Under the pieces are notes generated by a model. The model saw only the letters and a list, made by a program, of their open reading frames with translations, did no database searches and was not told the DNA's origin. Of a stretch of 64,000 bases of DNA, positions 28,099-36,349 are shown piece after piece (position 1 is the stretch's first letter; each line of letters starts with the position of its first letter). Position numbers and translations under genes: made by a program. The stretch is from an uncultured Cohaesibacter sp. (GTDB lineage: Bacteria > Pseudomonadota > Alphaproteobacteria > Rhizobiales > Cohaesibacteraceae), in NCBI RefSeq assembly GCF_963676485.1, contig NZ_OY781114.1:4480501-4544500 (forward strand). The letters are read 5' to 3'.

Positions 28099-29169
28099 AT
28101 GATTTTTGTGCCACTGTCCTTTATTGTCACCTTGCCTCTGCTCATCCTGTTTGTCTTGATGATATGGACCAATGATGAACAGCCACGAAACTGGCCTTTT
28201 CTGCTGCTGATCCTGTTGTCGGCAATGCAATCGATTCTGATGGGCATGCGTTTCGGCTATCATTTACAATGGGCTGGCTTGGTCACGCCGCTATTCGCAA
28301 CCATAATGCCCGTGTTTGTCTACCGCGGCGCCCTGCATTTTACCGGCTCAGTTCAAAAGCAGAGCTTGCCCGCGCTCATGCTGCATGCCCTGCCGGCAGC
28401 CATCATGCTGGTTTTGCTGCTGATACCTTTGCCGCTGTTCATCGATGGGACGATCATTCTGATCTTTATTGTCTATGCACTGCTCATCCTTCACAGAGTG
28501 TGGCGCGGCCCCGATGAACTTCGCCTTGCCTCTCTGGAAAGCGCAGGCTCGGCGCATCGTGCGCTCCTCTATAGCGCATTCGTCCTGATCTTCTCGGCCA
28601 TTCTTGATATTTTCATCAGCATCAATGCCGTCTTTTATGACGCACGCTGGATGGCACTGGCCGCCTCGATGGGCAGCATCGGCACTCTTCTGTTTCTCTC
28701 CATTGCAGTTGCAGCCGCCAGTCGCAGCCGCGCAACACCGGACGCCCTTCGTGGCTCGGACGCTGCGGCGCAGGAAGACGAAACCGAATCCTTCCAAGAC
28801 GAGGAAGATATAAAGACCATGGCCGCCATCGAGATCCTGATGAGCGAAAAACACATTTATCGTGATCTGGATCTCAACCTTGATCGTCTTGCGCGAAAGG
28901 CTCTCATCCCCTCCCGGCAGATATCAGCCGCGATCAATCGAAGGACGGGCAAAAATGTCTCCCAATATGTCAACGATTTCCGCATTGCAGAAGCCTGTGA
29001 GCGACTTTTGACTGATGCCGAGCCTGTGACAACCATCATGTTCGACGTCGGATTTCAGACCAAATCCAACTTCAACCGGGAATTCCGCCGCGTGACAGGC
29101 ATGACGCCCTTGCAGTGGCGAAAGGCCCAGTCGGCAGGGTCTCAGACAGGCGAAGCATCCCGTCAATGA
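28099..29169 (+). CDS. AraC-family regulator with N-terminal multi-helix membrane domain
   Basis: The 356-residue protein begins with seven or so hydrophobic helices (residues 1-215), beginning MIFVPLSFIVTLPLL. A short acidic linker is followed by an AraC-type DNA-binding domain (about 245-345), with LDLNLDRLARKALIPSRQIS and the second HTH IMFDVGFQTKSNFNREF. Membrane-bound AraC regulators of this layout sense envelope or small-molecule signals and control neighbouring transport genes. A four-gene ABC export system begins 122 bp downstream on the same strand and is the obvious target. Confidence 0.85.
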   Translation: MIFVPLSFIVTLPLLILFVLMIWTNDEQPRNWPFLLLILLSAMQSILMGMRFGYHLQWAGLVTPLFATIMPVFVYRGALHFTGSVQKQSLPALMLHALPAAIMLVLLLIPLPLFIDGTIILIFIVYALLILHRVWRGPDELRLASLESAGSAHRALLYSAFVLIFSAILDIFISINAVFYDARWMALAASMGSIGTLLFLSIAVAAASRSRATPDALRGSDAAAQEDETESFQDEEDIKTMAAIEILMSEKHIYRDLDLNLDRLARKALIPSRQISAAINRRTGKNVSQYVNDFRIAEACERLLTDAEPVTTIMFDVGFQTKSNFNREFRRVTGMTPLQWRKAQSAGSQTGEASRQ

Positions 29170-29291
29170 GGCCTGAAAAGGACTAAATCGCGATTCAGTT
29201 CGTATTATTTCATGATTGAGGTCGCGCCTCTGTGGTGCGGTGCCGATGTTGGATGCGTCAAGCACGCACACCAACCCCGGACCTCGATAGA

Positions 29292-30434
29292 ATGAACATG
29301 ATCACCGAACAGGAGCGCAAAATCGCCCAGACGCTGCGCGCGCTCTCAGACAATGACCCCGTCGATCCGCCGACGCATAAAGCGCAGTCCTCGGCGCGGC
29401 ACTCCGTCTTCAGCAAAAGGGTGCTTTTGCTCACTACAGGCGCAATCCTCATCATCGCATCGGTCGCTACGTTAAAGCCCGATCTGCCCACTGCCTTTCA
29501 CGAAATGCTGGGCGCGCCAGACAAAACACCACTCTCCCAAACAGCGCAGCAAACCACGCCCAAATCAATAGAGGAGAGCATGGTCAATGCCCTCCAGCCG
29601 ACGCCCCTAGCGGCAAGCCATGCGCAAGTAACAGGCTCGGGCTATGTGATTGCGCCCGACAAAGTGACGTTGTTCGCCAAATATGCGGGCCGCATTACGG
29701 CGGTCTTGGTCAAGCCGGGCGATACGGTGACCACTGGTCAGGCGCTTGTCACACTCGATGATCTCGATCTCCGCCTTGCTGTGCAACAAGCCAGAGCTTC
29801 AAGAAAGGCAGCCATACTCGCCCTTGAAGCGACCCGCATCGCATCTTCTGACAAGGATGCCGCCTTCAAACGGAATAGAGGGCTCAACAAACGCGGGATC
29901 GTCTCAGACACGGATCTTCAAAAAGCGAGAGTTGCGGCCCTCGAAGCAGCGAACAGGATGGAACAGGCCCGCGTTGCCGCGGACAAGAGCGCGCTTGACC
30001 AGCAAGACGCCGAGGCAAAGCTTGCCAACCTCACCATTCGAGCGCCGATTTCAGGCACCGTGCTGCAAGTCACCGCAAAAAAGGGCGACAGAGTGCCGGA
30101 TTTTGCCGACGCCCTCCGCTCCGGCGGGCTTGTTACGATCGCCCGGTTTGATCAGCTGGTGATCGATGCCGATGTAGCGGAAAAGGCGGTCGGCGGCCTT
30201 GCCTCCGGACAGTTGGGCGAGGCCACTCTTGACGCTTTTGCCGACCAGCCCTTTGACGTCGCCATCCAGCGCATCGCCCCGGAGGTCAACAGCGCCAAGG
30301 GCACCGTCAGCCTTCGGCTTGTGCCGAAAGATCCACCTGCCGGCATCCGCCCCGGCATGGCGGCCCGCATTCGCATCACCCTGACCAAGCCTGACCCTTC
30401 CTTCAATCAGCAACAAGGAACTCAACAGCCATGA
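29292..30434 (+). CDS. HlyD/MacA-type periplasmic adaptor protein
   Basis: From ATG at 29292 the protein has 380 residues. A single N-terminal membrane helix (about residues 44-62, VLLLTTGAILIIASVAT) follows a cytoplasmic tail. A barrel-sandwich/lipoyl half appears in GSGYVIAPDKVTLF and KPGDTVTTGQALVTLDD, then a coiled-coil hairpin with a high Ala/Arg content, and the second lipoyl half at IRAPISGTVLQV. It links an inner-membrane ABC exporter to the periplasm or outer membrane. Its stop overlaps the start of the ATPase gene by four bases. The start codon lacks a strong ribosome site, and ATG at 29298 is an alternative. Confidence 0.87.
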   Translation: MNMITEQERKIAQTLRALSDNDPVDPPTHKAQSSARHSVFSKRVLLLTTGAILIIASVATLKPDLPTAFHEMLGAPDKTPLSQTAQQTTPKSIEESMVNALQPTPLAASHAQVTGSGYVIAPDKVTLFAKYAGRITAVLVKPGDTVTTGQALVTLDDLDLRLAVQQARASRKAAILALEATRIASSDKDAAFKRNRGLNKRGIVSDTDLQKARVAALEAANRMEQARVAADKSALDQQDAEAKLANLTIRAPISGTVLQVTAKKGDRVPDFADALRSGGLVTIARFDQLVIDADVAEKAVGGLASGQLGEATLDAFADQPFDVAIQRIAPEVNSAKGTVSLRLVPKDPPAGIRPGMAARIRITLTKPDPSFNQQQGTQQP

Positions 30435-31141
30435 CTGGACACAGCAATTCAGACCCGTTTATCGCCCTTCGCAAGGTCACCAAAGGCTACCGGACGGGCA
30501 AGGAACACCTGACCATCTTTGACAAGATGGATCTGACCATCGAACGCGGCGAATTTGTCGCCGTGATGGGGCCATCAGGCTCGGGCAAATCGACCCTTCT
30601 TAATCTGCTTGCCGGTATCGACCGGCCTGATGAGGGCGAAATCCACATCAATGGACACCGGCTCGACCATATGGGGGAAGCGGCCCGCTCCGGTTGGCGC
30701 GCGCATCAACTCGGCATCGTCTTTCAGTTCTATAATCTTCTGCCGATGCTCAATGCGGCGGAAAATGTTGAATTGCCGTTGCTTTTGAAACCGTTGTCAG
30801 CGCGAGCAAGACGGGAGCGGGTGGAAAAGGTGCTCGACCTTGTCGGCCTTGGCGGTCGGGGGAGGCAAAATCCTGCCTCCATGTCCGGCGGCCAACAGCA
30901 GCGTGTCGGCATTGCCCGCGCCATCGTCAGTGATCCGGCGCTGCTGTTGTGCGATGAACCGACCGGTGATCTTGATCGCAAATCGGCCGACGACGTATTG
31001 GCCATGCTGGGGTTCCTCAACCGGGAGTTGGGCAAGACCATCGTCATGGTAACCCATGATGGCGAGGCCGCGGTCAAGGCTGGCCGGACGCTGCATCTCG
31101 ACAAGGGCGTCTTTATCGAACAGATGGAGATGGCGTCATGA
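30431..31141 (+). CDS. ABC exporter ATP-binding protein (LolD/MacB-type)
   Basis: This 236-residue ATPase has Walker [11 protein letters not shown]-loop [11 protein letters not shown] signature [15 protein letters not shown], Walker [13 protein letters not shown] and H-loop VTHD. The FQFYNLLP and [13 protein letters not shown] patterns group it with the LolD/MacB/FtsE type that drives mechanotransmission rather than substrate channelling. It overlaps both neighbours by four bases and powers the two FtsX-like permeases downstream. Confidence 0.95.
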   Translation: MTGHSNSDPFIALRKVTKGYRTGKEHLTIFDKMDLTIERGEFVAVMGPSGSGKSTLLNLLAGIDRPDEGEIHINGHRLDHMGEAARSGWRAHQLGIVFQFYNLLPMLNAAENVELPLLLKPLSARARRERVEKVLDLVGLGGRGRQNPASMSGGQQQRVGIARAIVSDPALLLCDEPTGDLDRKSADDVLAMLGFLNRELGKTIVMVTHDGEAAVKAGRTLHLDKGVFIEQMEMAS

Positions 31142-32274
31142 GTTTTTTCAAACTTGCACGCAAAAGTGCCCTGCGCAAACCTCTGCGCAGCCTGTTGCTG
31201 ATCCTGTCTGTGGGGATGGCCTTTCTGATCCATGGCGTCACGGCCAGTTTCATCAATGGCACCCAAGGCACCGAGGCGGCCAGTGATACGCTTCTGGGAG
31301 TAATGAGTGCCACAGGCGGGCCATTGCCCATGGCCTATTTGCCCCGCATTGAAGCACTGGAGGGTGTGGCTGCGGTCAGCCCGGTCATGCGGCTGCGTGG
31401 CAGCGTCGGAGATGCCCGCAATGTCATTGCCGTCACCGCAGGTGACCCGGCGCGGCTAATGGAAGTGAGTGGCAAGGAACTGGGCCTCACGCCCGCCTTA
31501 AGCGGGGCGCTTCAGACCGGACGAGACAAAGTGCTTGTCGGGCGGGCGCTGGCAACAGCGCAAAACTGGACAGTTGGTGACCGGCTGACCTTGAAGGCCT
31601 TTCACGTCAAGCATCGCGGCGAAGATCCCGATTGGCACTTTGAGATTGCCGGCATTTTTGACGGCGCCAGCCCCAGCACCGACACCTATTTCATGATTGC
31701 CCAATATGACTATATCAATCTGGGCAGAGAGCGAGGGGCAGACACGGCATCAACCTTTGCTCTCAAACCGGATGCCCATGTCCCCCCACAAAAGCTCGCA
31801 GCCGACATTGATACGCTTTTCGCCAATTCTGCCGCACCAACCCGCACCATGTCGGAAAAGCAGTTTCTGAGCGCCTTTCTCAGCCAATATGCCGATGTTA
31901 AACAGGTGGTCACGCTGGTGGTGGGCGCCTCCTTCATCACGCTGTTGATGATTGTCACCAACACCATGATTTTCGCCTTGCGCGAACGGCGCTTCGAGAT
32001 CGGGGTGCTGAAAGTGCTCGGCCTTCGCTCTTGGCATATTCTGCTCATGGTGCTTGCCGAGGCTCTATTGGTCTTTGCCATCGGCGGTCTCATCGGCCTT
32101 GGCCTTGCGAAAGTGGCGAGCCTCCTCGCTCCTGCTGAGTTGGGGCTCGTGCTTGGACTGTCCACCGCTCTTCAGTCCGCGCTCTTCATTATCCTACTCG
32201 GTTTGATCGCCGGCCTATTGCCTGCCTTGTCGGCCATGCGCACGCCGATCCAGTCCGCTTTTAAAATGAGGTAA
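31138..32274 (+). CDS. FtsX/MacB-like ABC permease, subunit 1
   Basis: The 378-residue protein has one N-terminal membrane helix, a large periplasmic domain (about residues 45-255) and three C-terminal helices, the MacB-type layout. The conserved end of the helical part, RERRFEIGVLKVLGLRSW, is the coupling-helix region of FtsX-family permeases. It is paired with a second permease of the same type six bases downstream. The transported substrate is not indicated. Confidence 0.88.
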   Translation: MSFFKLARKSALRKPLRSLLLILSVGMAFLIHGVTASFINGTQGTEAASDTLLGVMSATGGPLPMAYLPRIEALEGVAAVSPVMRLRGSVGDARNVIAVTAGDPARLMEVSGKELGLTPALSGALQTGRDKVLVGRALATAQNWTVGDRLTLKAFHVKHRGEDPDWHFEIAGIFDGASPSTDTYFMIAQYDYINLGRERGADTASTFALKPDAHVPPQKLAADIDTLFANSAAPTRTMSEKQFLSAFLSQYADVKQVVTLVVGASFITLLMIVTNTMIFALRERRFEIGVLKVLGLRSWHILLMVLAEALLVFAIGGLIGLGLAKVASLLAPAELGLVLGLSTALQSALFIILLGLIAGLLPALSAMRTPIQSAFKMR

Positions 32275-32279
32275 CCTCC

Positions 32280-33491
32280 ATGCTGTTTTTTATCAGACAA
32301 TGTGTGGCGACGAGCCGCGCCACCCTTCTCAGCCTGCCGCGACGCCTTGCGATTTCCCTCTCGATGGTCGGCTCGATCATGCTGGTCGTGTGTGTCCTGT
32401 GCGGATTTCTGGCCATGGCACAGGGCTTTGAGGGCGCGCTCAAGAGCGCGGGATCGAGCCAGATTGCAATCATTCTTGGTGGCGGCACCAATAGCGAGGC
32501 CAATTCAGACCTTTCGGCCGATACAGTGCGCAAAATCATGGCACTATCGGGCGATATAGGCGTGCAACGCGATAAGGCGGGCACCCCGATCCTGTCGCGA
32601 GAAATCATTGCGCCTGTGCAGTATCGCGCGGATGGGGCAACGACGGCAGGCAACATGTTGGCCCTGCGCGGCATGGACCCATCCGGCCCCTCCCTTCGCG
32701 ATGGCATCAGCCTTTCAGCAGGGCGTCTATTCACCCCCGGTAGCCGCGAAATCATGGTCGGCGATCAACTGGCCGCCACCTATCCGGGCTTCGCCATCGG
32801 CAACAAGGTGCAGCTGGGTCCGGTGACATGGACCGTTGTTGGGCACATATCTGCCCATGGCAGCGTCTTTGAGTCCGAAATCTGGGGCGATCTCGACGCC
32901 GTCCGTGCCGCGTTCGACAGACCCGGTGCGATACAAAGCCTCAGACTGCGGCTGGAAGCGCCGCAAGATCACGCCCTTTCCAAACTGCAGGCAGCGGTGG
33001 CTGACCTTTCCCCCAGTCCCCTGACCATTGTCACCGAAGCTGCGCTTTATGCCGATCAGGCAGCGGGGACGACCCGCTTGATCCGCCTGTTTGGCTGGCC
33101 TGTTGCGTTGCTGATGGCGATCGGCGCCTCGGCAGGTGCGCTCAACACCATGATGAGTTCGCTTGCCGACCGGACCGTTGAAATCGCCACCTTCCGTGCG
33201 CTCGGTTTCAACCGCATCTCTGCCTTTCTGGCCACATGGCTTGAAGCGGTGCTACTGGCGATCCTCGGCGTCGCATTGGGGCTCGGGGCCTCGTGGCTGA
33301 TCTTCAACGGTTGGCAAGCGAGCACCCTTGGGGCGAACAACGCCCGCATGGCATTTCAGTTGGTGGTCAATGATGAGGTGATCATCAAGGCGGGGCTGGT
33401 TGGCCTTTTGATCGGCGCCATTGGTGGTGCCCTGCCCGCGCTCGCAGCCGCGCGTTTACCAATCACCGCAGCATTGAGAGCAAGAGGATAG
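32280..33491 (+). CDS. FtsX/MacB-like ABC permease, subunit 2
   Basis: This 403-residue protein has the same MacB-type layout. An N-terminal helix (residues 20-45) is followed by a periplasmic domain, then three C-terminal helices with the FtsX-family sequence DRTVEIATFRALGFNRIS. Together with subunit 1, the ATPase and the adaptor it completes an export or envelope-lipid transport system. Having two different permeases rather than one MacB homodimer resembles LolCDE-type and some peptide exporters. It is the last gene of the unit, and a long hairpin lies 28 bp past its stop. Confidence 0.88.
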   Translation: MLFFIRQCVATSRATLLSLPRRLAISLSMVGSIMLVVCVLCGFLAMAQGFEGALKSAGSSQIAIILGGGTNSEANSDLSADTVRKIMALSGDIGVQRDKAGTPILSREIIAPVQYRADGATTAGNMLALRGMDPSGPSLRDGISLSAGRLFTPGSREIMVGDQLAATYPGFAIGNKVQLGPVTWTVVGHISAHGSVFESEIWGDLDAVRAAFDRPGAIQSLRLRLEAPQDHALSKLQAAVADLSPSPLTIVTEAALYADQAAGTTRLIRLFGWPVALLMAIGASAGALNTMMSSLADRTVEIATFRALGFNRISAFLATWLEAVLLAILGVALGLGASWLIFNGWQASTLGANNARMAFQLVVNDEVIIKAGLVGLLIGAIGGALPALAAARLPITAALRARG

Positions 33492-33518
33492 GTCTCATCT
33501 AATGAAGCGGGCATGGAA

Positions 33519-33552
33519 GGTGCATCTTGATCCCGCGAGATCAGGATGCACC
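33519..33552 (+). terminator. Hairpin after the ABC export operon, probable terminator
   Basis: GGTGCATCTTGATC (33519-33532) pairs with GATCAGGATGCACC (33539-33552) with one mismatch and a 6-base loop. It follows the last permease gene. There is no long T-run. A 75-codon frame (33502-33729) crosses it and is rejected as a gene for this reason. Confidence 0.6.
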
Positions 33553-33803
33553 TCCCTGCTTGCGAAAGTTTTTCCAATCCATCAATGCAGGCAGGTATTC
33601 TTGAAAGGACACAAAGCGGTCTGGTTTCTTGAGATAAACGGAATGGCACTGGACGCAAAGATAATTCGGAATGACGACCAAAGGCCACTCTTGGGGCCTA
33701 AGCGCTTTCGAGACGAAATATTCTATTAGTCAATCCCGATGTCCATAGGGTTCTCAAACCCAACCCGCTTCCGCTCCGAGACCGTCATGGAACGAGCTAA
33801 GTC

Positions 33804-34343
33804 CTAAATGCGAAAATTGGATAAAACGAAGTCATTCGGGCGCTTCACAAGATCATCTGACGCACCCCATAGCGATTTCACCAAAAGAGGTGTCCTTGGC
33901 GCTTTTTGATTTTGTGGTGCTGCATAGCGGAGTTTGTAGGGTGAATTGCCATGCAATTTTCCAAGTTCAATAACGTACTCCGCAATAATTGCTTGAACTA
34001 CATCTTGCTCGGGAACGTCAAGGTAAGCTCCACTTGCGCGGTCCTCTTCCGCTACACGATTTGCATTTGCAAACACATGGTCCTTCACCGGTTTACAAAT
34101 GTCACGTTCCCATAAACTTATGATGTCGTGGCCTTTCTTGCCACTAATCGGAGGTTCCTGCCCATTCAGATAGAAACACGCCTTAAGCATCAACTCTAGG
34201 CCGTGCCCGGCAAGCGCCAAAGTCGGACGAAACAATATTGGGCCTTTATCGCGTTGAGCTGCGTCCAAAGTCAATGCACCCTCCAAGAACTGTTTTGCTA
34301 TACTGGCGCACTGTCCCGCTTCAGAAGAGAAAAAATCAGTCAT
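33804..34343 (-). CDS. Hypothetical protein, possibly HEPN-like
   Basis: This 179-residue protein is predicted to be mostly helical. Its central FRPTLALAGHGLELMLKAC followed by KKGHDIISLWE recalls the helix pattern of HEPN-domain proteins, but the usual RxxxxH is not clear, so that comparison is weak. AGAGG lies seven to eight bases before the ATG, supporting a real start. It stands alone on the minus strand between the ABC export operon and the aromatic island, with no partner nucleotidyltransferase gene. Confidence 0.6.
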   Translation of the reverse strand: MTDFFSSEAGQCASIAKQFLEGALTLDAAQRDKGPILFRPTLALAGHGLELMLKACFYLNGQEPPISGKKGHDIISLWERDICKPVKDHVFANANRVAEEDRASGAYLDVPEQDVVQAIIAEYVIELGKLHGNSPYKLRYAAPQNQKAPRTPLLVKSLWGASDDLVKRPNDFVLSNFRI

Positions 34344-34772
34344 CGAATACCTCTTTCTTTGTACCTCCGTCTTCGAGGCATACTCAAAAATATAGCATGC
34401 GAGTGACCGCTTCGTCCGATAGCCGCTATTATGTGAACGTCGATGCGAATGCCGGTATAGTCAGCAACTCTACTGAAAATTCGAATATCTATTCTGACAC
34501 GTCCAGATTTGTGAGAACACGGCACCTTTTGCTGAAAAGACTATAGCCATCGCGTCCAGCTTGGAGAAATTTGCTTTTGAGCATTATTGATGGACTTGGA
34601 CAACCAAGCCCGTCTAGTTGGGGAGTGAATTTTGCCCGTAAAATCTCGGCTTGATCGGCCAATAGATTCGTTATGAGGCTCCTTTTGCGTCAGCCACCTG
34701 AGAATGCAACCAACTGTTTTTCAAACCAAGTCAAGAAGTACTTCCAGCATGGTGTCCCAGACGCCCCGTTCG

Positions 34773-34811
34773 GACCGCAGAAGGGGCTTGATAACTGCCC
34801 CTTCTGCGGTC
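34773..34811. repeat. Perfect 15-bp inverted repeat (GC-rich hairpin)
   Basis: GACCGCAGAAGGGGC (34773-34787) and GCCCCTTCTGCGGTC (34797-34811) are exact complements with a 9-base loop. It lies in the 568-bp stretch 34344-34911, where no convincing gene is seen. A 70-codon plus-strand frame (34673-34885) crosses it. No T-run follows in either direction, so it is more than a plain terminator. Confidence 0.6.
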
Positions 34812-34911
34812 GTCAGATCTCCACGAGAATGATAGATTCCATGAATGCCTTGCGTAAATGCATCCCTAAATCAGATACAAACTGATTTACAACCTGTTTT
34901 ATCAACTCGGC

Positions 34912-35934
34912 CTATTTGGAAGGTTTCGCAGTCTGCATCTTGGCCAATGCGTCTGCTGCGTCAAACCCTTGTGCCTTGACCGCTTCAACCCATGCCTCTT
35001 CTAGCGGGGTCGCAACAGACAGGAGATGATCAAGCACCGCTTCATTCGCCGGATAGACATTGATCCCGGCCTCGGCAGCGGCTTCGAAGCCCTCTGTATC
35101 TTTTTCATCCCATGCCTTGCCGGCCAATTCCGAGAAGGCCAGACCGGAAACGGACATGATTGCCTTCTGATCTTCCGGGGAAATGCCGTCCCATTTGGCT
35201 TGGTTCATGACAAGGAACCAAGAGGTATTGTAAAGCCCGCCACTAACGGTCATCACATCAGTGAGATGTTTTTCGAGCTTGAAGGCCAGAAGCGAGTCCA
35301 GTGGCATGCAAACACCGTCGATCACTCCGCGCGTCAGCTTTTCATAAACCTCGCCGGAAGACATAAACAACGTTGTGGCGCCCATACCCTTTAGCAGATC
35401 TGCAGGATAGCCACCCGGTGTACGCACTTTGAAGCCGGAAAAATCGCTCGCTGCCTCAAAATGCCTGTCTTTGGACAAAAGAGCGCCCGGGCCGTGGGTG
35501 AAAAGACCAAGGATATGCGTGCCTTCATGTTCGGCGGCGGCATCGAGTTCTTCGGTGTAAACGGTCCAGAAATTTTTTGATACGCTCACCGCATCATTTC
35601 CAAGGAAAGAAAACTGACCTACGCGCGACCGCAAGAAGCGACCATCGTTTACGAAGCTGTGCAGACCATAGGTGATATCAGCGACGCCATCACGAGCCAT
35701 ATCGTAATGCGCGGGCGGTGCGCCGAGCGGTTTTGCCAACACACGAATGGTGACACGGCCTTCGGTGACCTCTTCTACCTGTTTTGCCCAAGGCTTGATC
35801 GCCCCTACGACAAGCTGATGGCGCGGCGGCAGCCAGCTTGACAGGACGAGCTGCGTTTCAGCAAAAGCGGGCATGGCTGTCAAAGAGGCGGCAAGACCTA
35901 CTCCAGCAAGAATAGTGCGCTTAATGATGTTCAT
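34912..35934 (-). CDS. dctP: TRAP transporter solute-binding protein (DctP family), intact copy
   Basis: This 340-residue protein has a signal peptide ending near PAFAETQ and a DctP fold. Recognisable parts are SSWLPPRHQLVVGAIKPW, the Arg-containing substrate region FKVRTPGGYPADLLKGMG, and MNQAKWDGISPEDQKA. It captures an organic acid in the periplasm and delivers it to DctQM. The matching DctQ and DctM genes lie 3.5-6 kb upstream, within the same aromatic catabolic island, next to a shortened dctP remnant (41310-41555) that this copy probably replaces. A palindrome at 36024-36039 precedes it, as before the other island units. The substrate is likely a hydroxyphenylacetate-type acid (inference). 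Confidence 0.9.
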   Translation of the reverse strand: MNIIKRTILAGVGLAASLTAMPAFAETQLVLSSWLPPRHQLVVGAIKPWAKQVEEVTEGRVTIRVLAKPLGAPPAHYDMARDGVADITYGLHSFVNDGRFLRSRVGQFSFLGNDAVSVSKNFWTVYTEELDAAAEHEGTHILGLFTHGPGALLSKDRHFEAASDFSGFKVRTPGGYPADLLKGMGATTLFMSSGEVYEKLTRGVIDGVCMPLDSLLAFKLEKHLTDVMTVSGGLYNTSWFLVMNQAKWDGISPEDQKAIMSVSGLAFSELAGKAWDEKDTEGFEAAAEAGINVYPANEAVLDHLLSVATPLEEAWVEAVKAQGFDAADALAKMQTAKPSK

Positions 35935-36023
35935 TGGTAATCCTCCCAGATTTTCAGTTGGGAAGCCGTGTGTTTGCGAGTTTCCTCTCCTCGCCCCACA
36001 ATATGACGCTCCCTCACCTCAAT

Positions 36024-36039
36024 ACTTAACATGTTAATT
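36024..36039. promoter_or_regulatory. Palindrome upstream of dctP, candidate HpaR operator
   Basis: ACTTAACATGTTAATT contains the exact 12-bp palindrome TTAACATGTTAA, 90 bp upstream of dctP. The same core occurs before the other transcription units of the island (38329, 41650 and 48718). Confidence 0.65.
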
Positions 36040-36278
36040 TAAATTCAAGCAAGTTCAACCTTAGCGGAATAGCCACCCGGACTAGCCTCTCTGTGAAAGT
36101 GGCAAAAGCACCAAGGCATATGTGAGAGGCGGGTTCCCGCCCCTCAAAGAAGGGCTGCGCTCAGGCCTTCGAACCATTTGCGAAGCGCAGTCATACTGGC
36201 GTTCATGACGATGAAGTGTGAGACCACGGCTCTGGCTGACGCGGGTTCCCTGCCCGGCAGAACGGGCTGGGCTTATGA

Positions 36279-36310
36279 TGCTGATCCCCTCCAATCTGAA
36301 GGGATCAGCA
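36279..36310 (-). terminator. Hairpin downstream of the flavoprotein monooxygenase gene
   Basis: TGCTGATCCC (36279-36288) and GGGATCAGCA (36301-36310) are perfect complements, 40 bp past the monooxygenase stop on the minus strand. The rest of the 415-bp gap 35935-36349 holds the dctP promoter region and no gene. A second GC-rich repeat, GAGGCGGG...CCCGCCC, is at about 36126-36146. Confidence 0.6.
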
Positions 36311-36349
36311 CAAGTGATTTGCGATTGGTTCCGACAGCAAATCTTACCG

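Noticed and set aside
33502-33729. 75-codon plus-strand frame after the ABC export operon
   Set aside because: A near-perfect 14-bp inverted repeat sits near its start, which looks like the operon's terminator, and there is no ribosome site.
34673-34885. 70-codon frame with a CPFCGR motif
   Set aside because: The CxxC arises from one arm of the perfect 15-bp hairpin at 34773-34811, and the rest resembles no protein.
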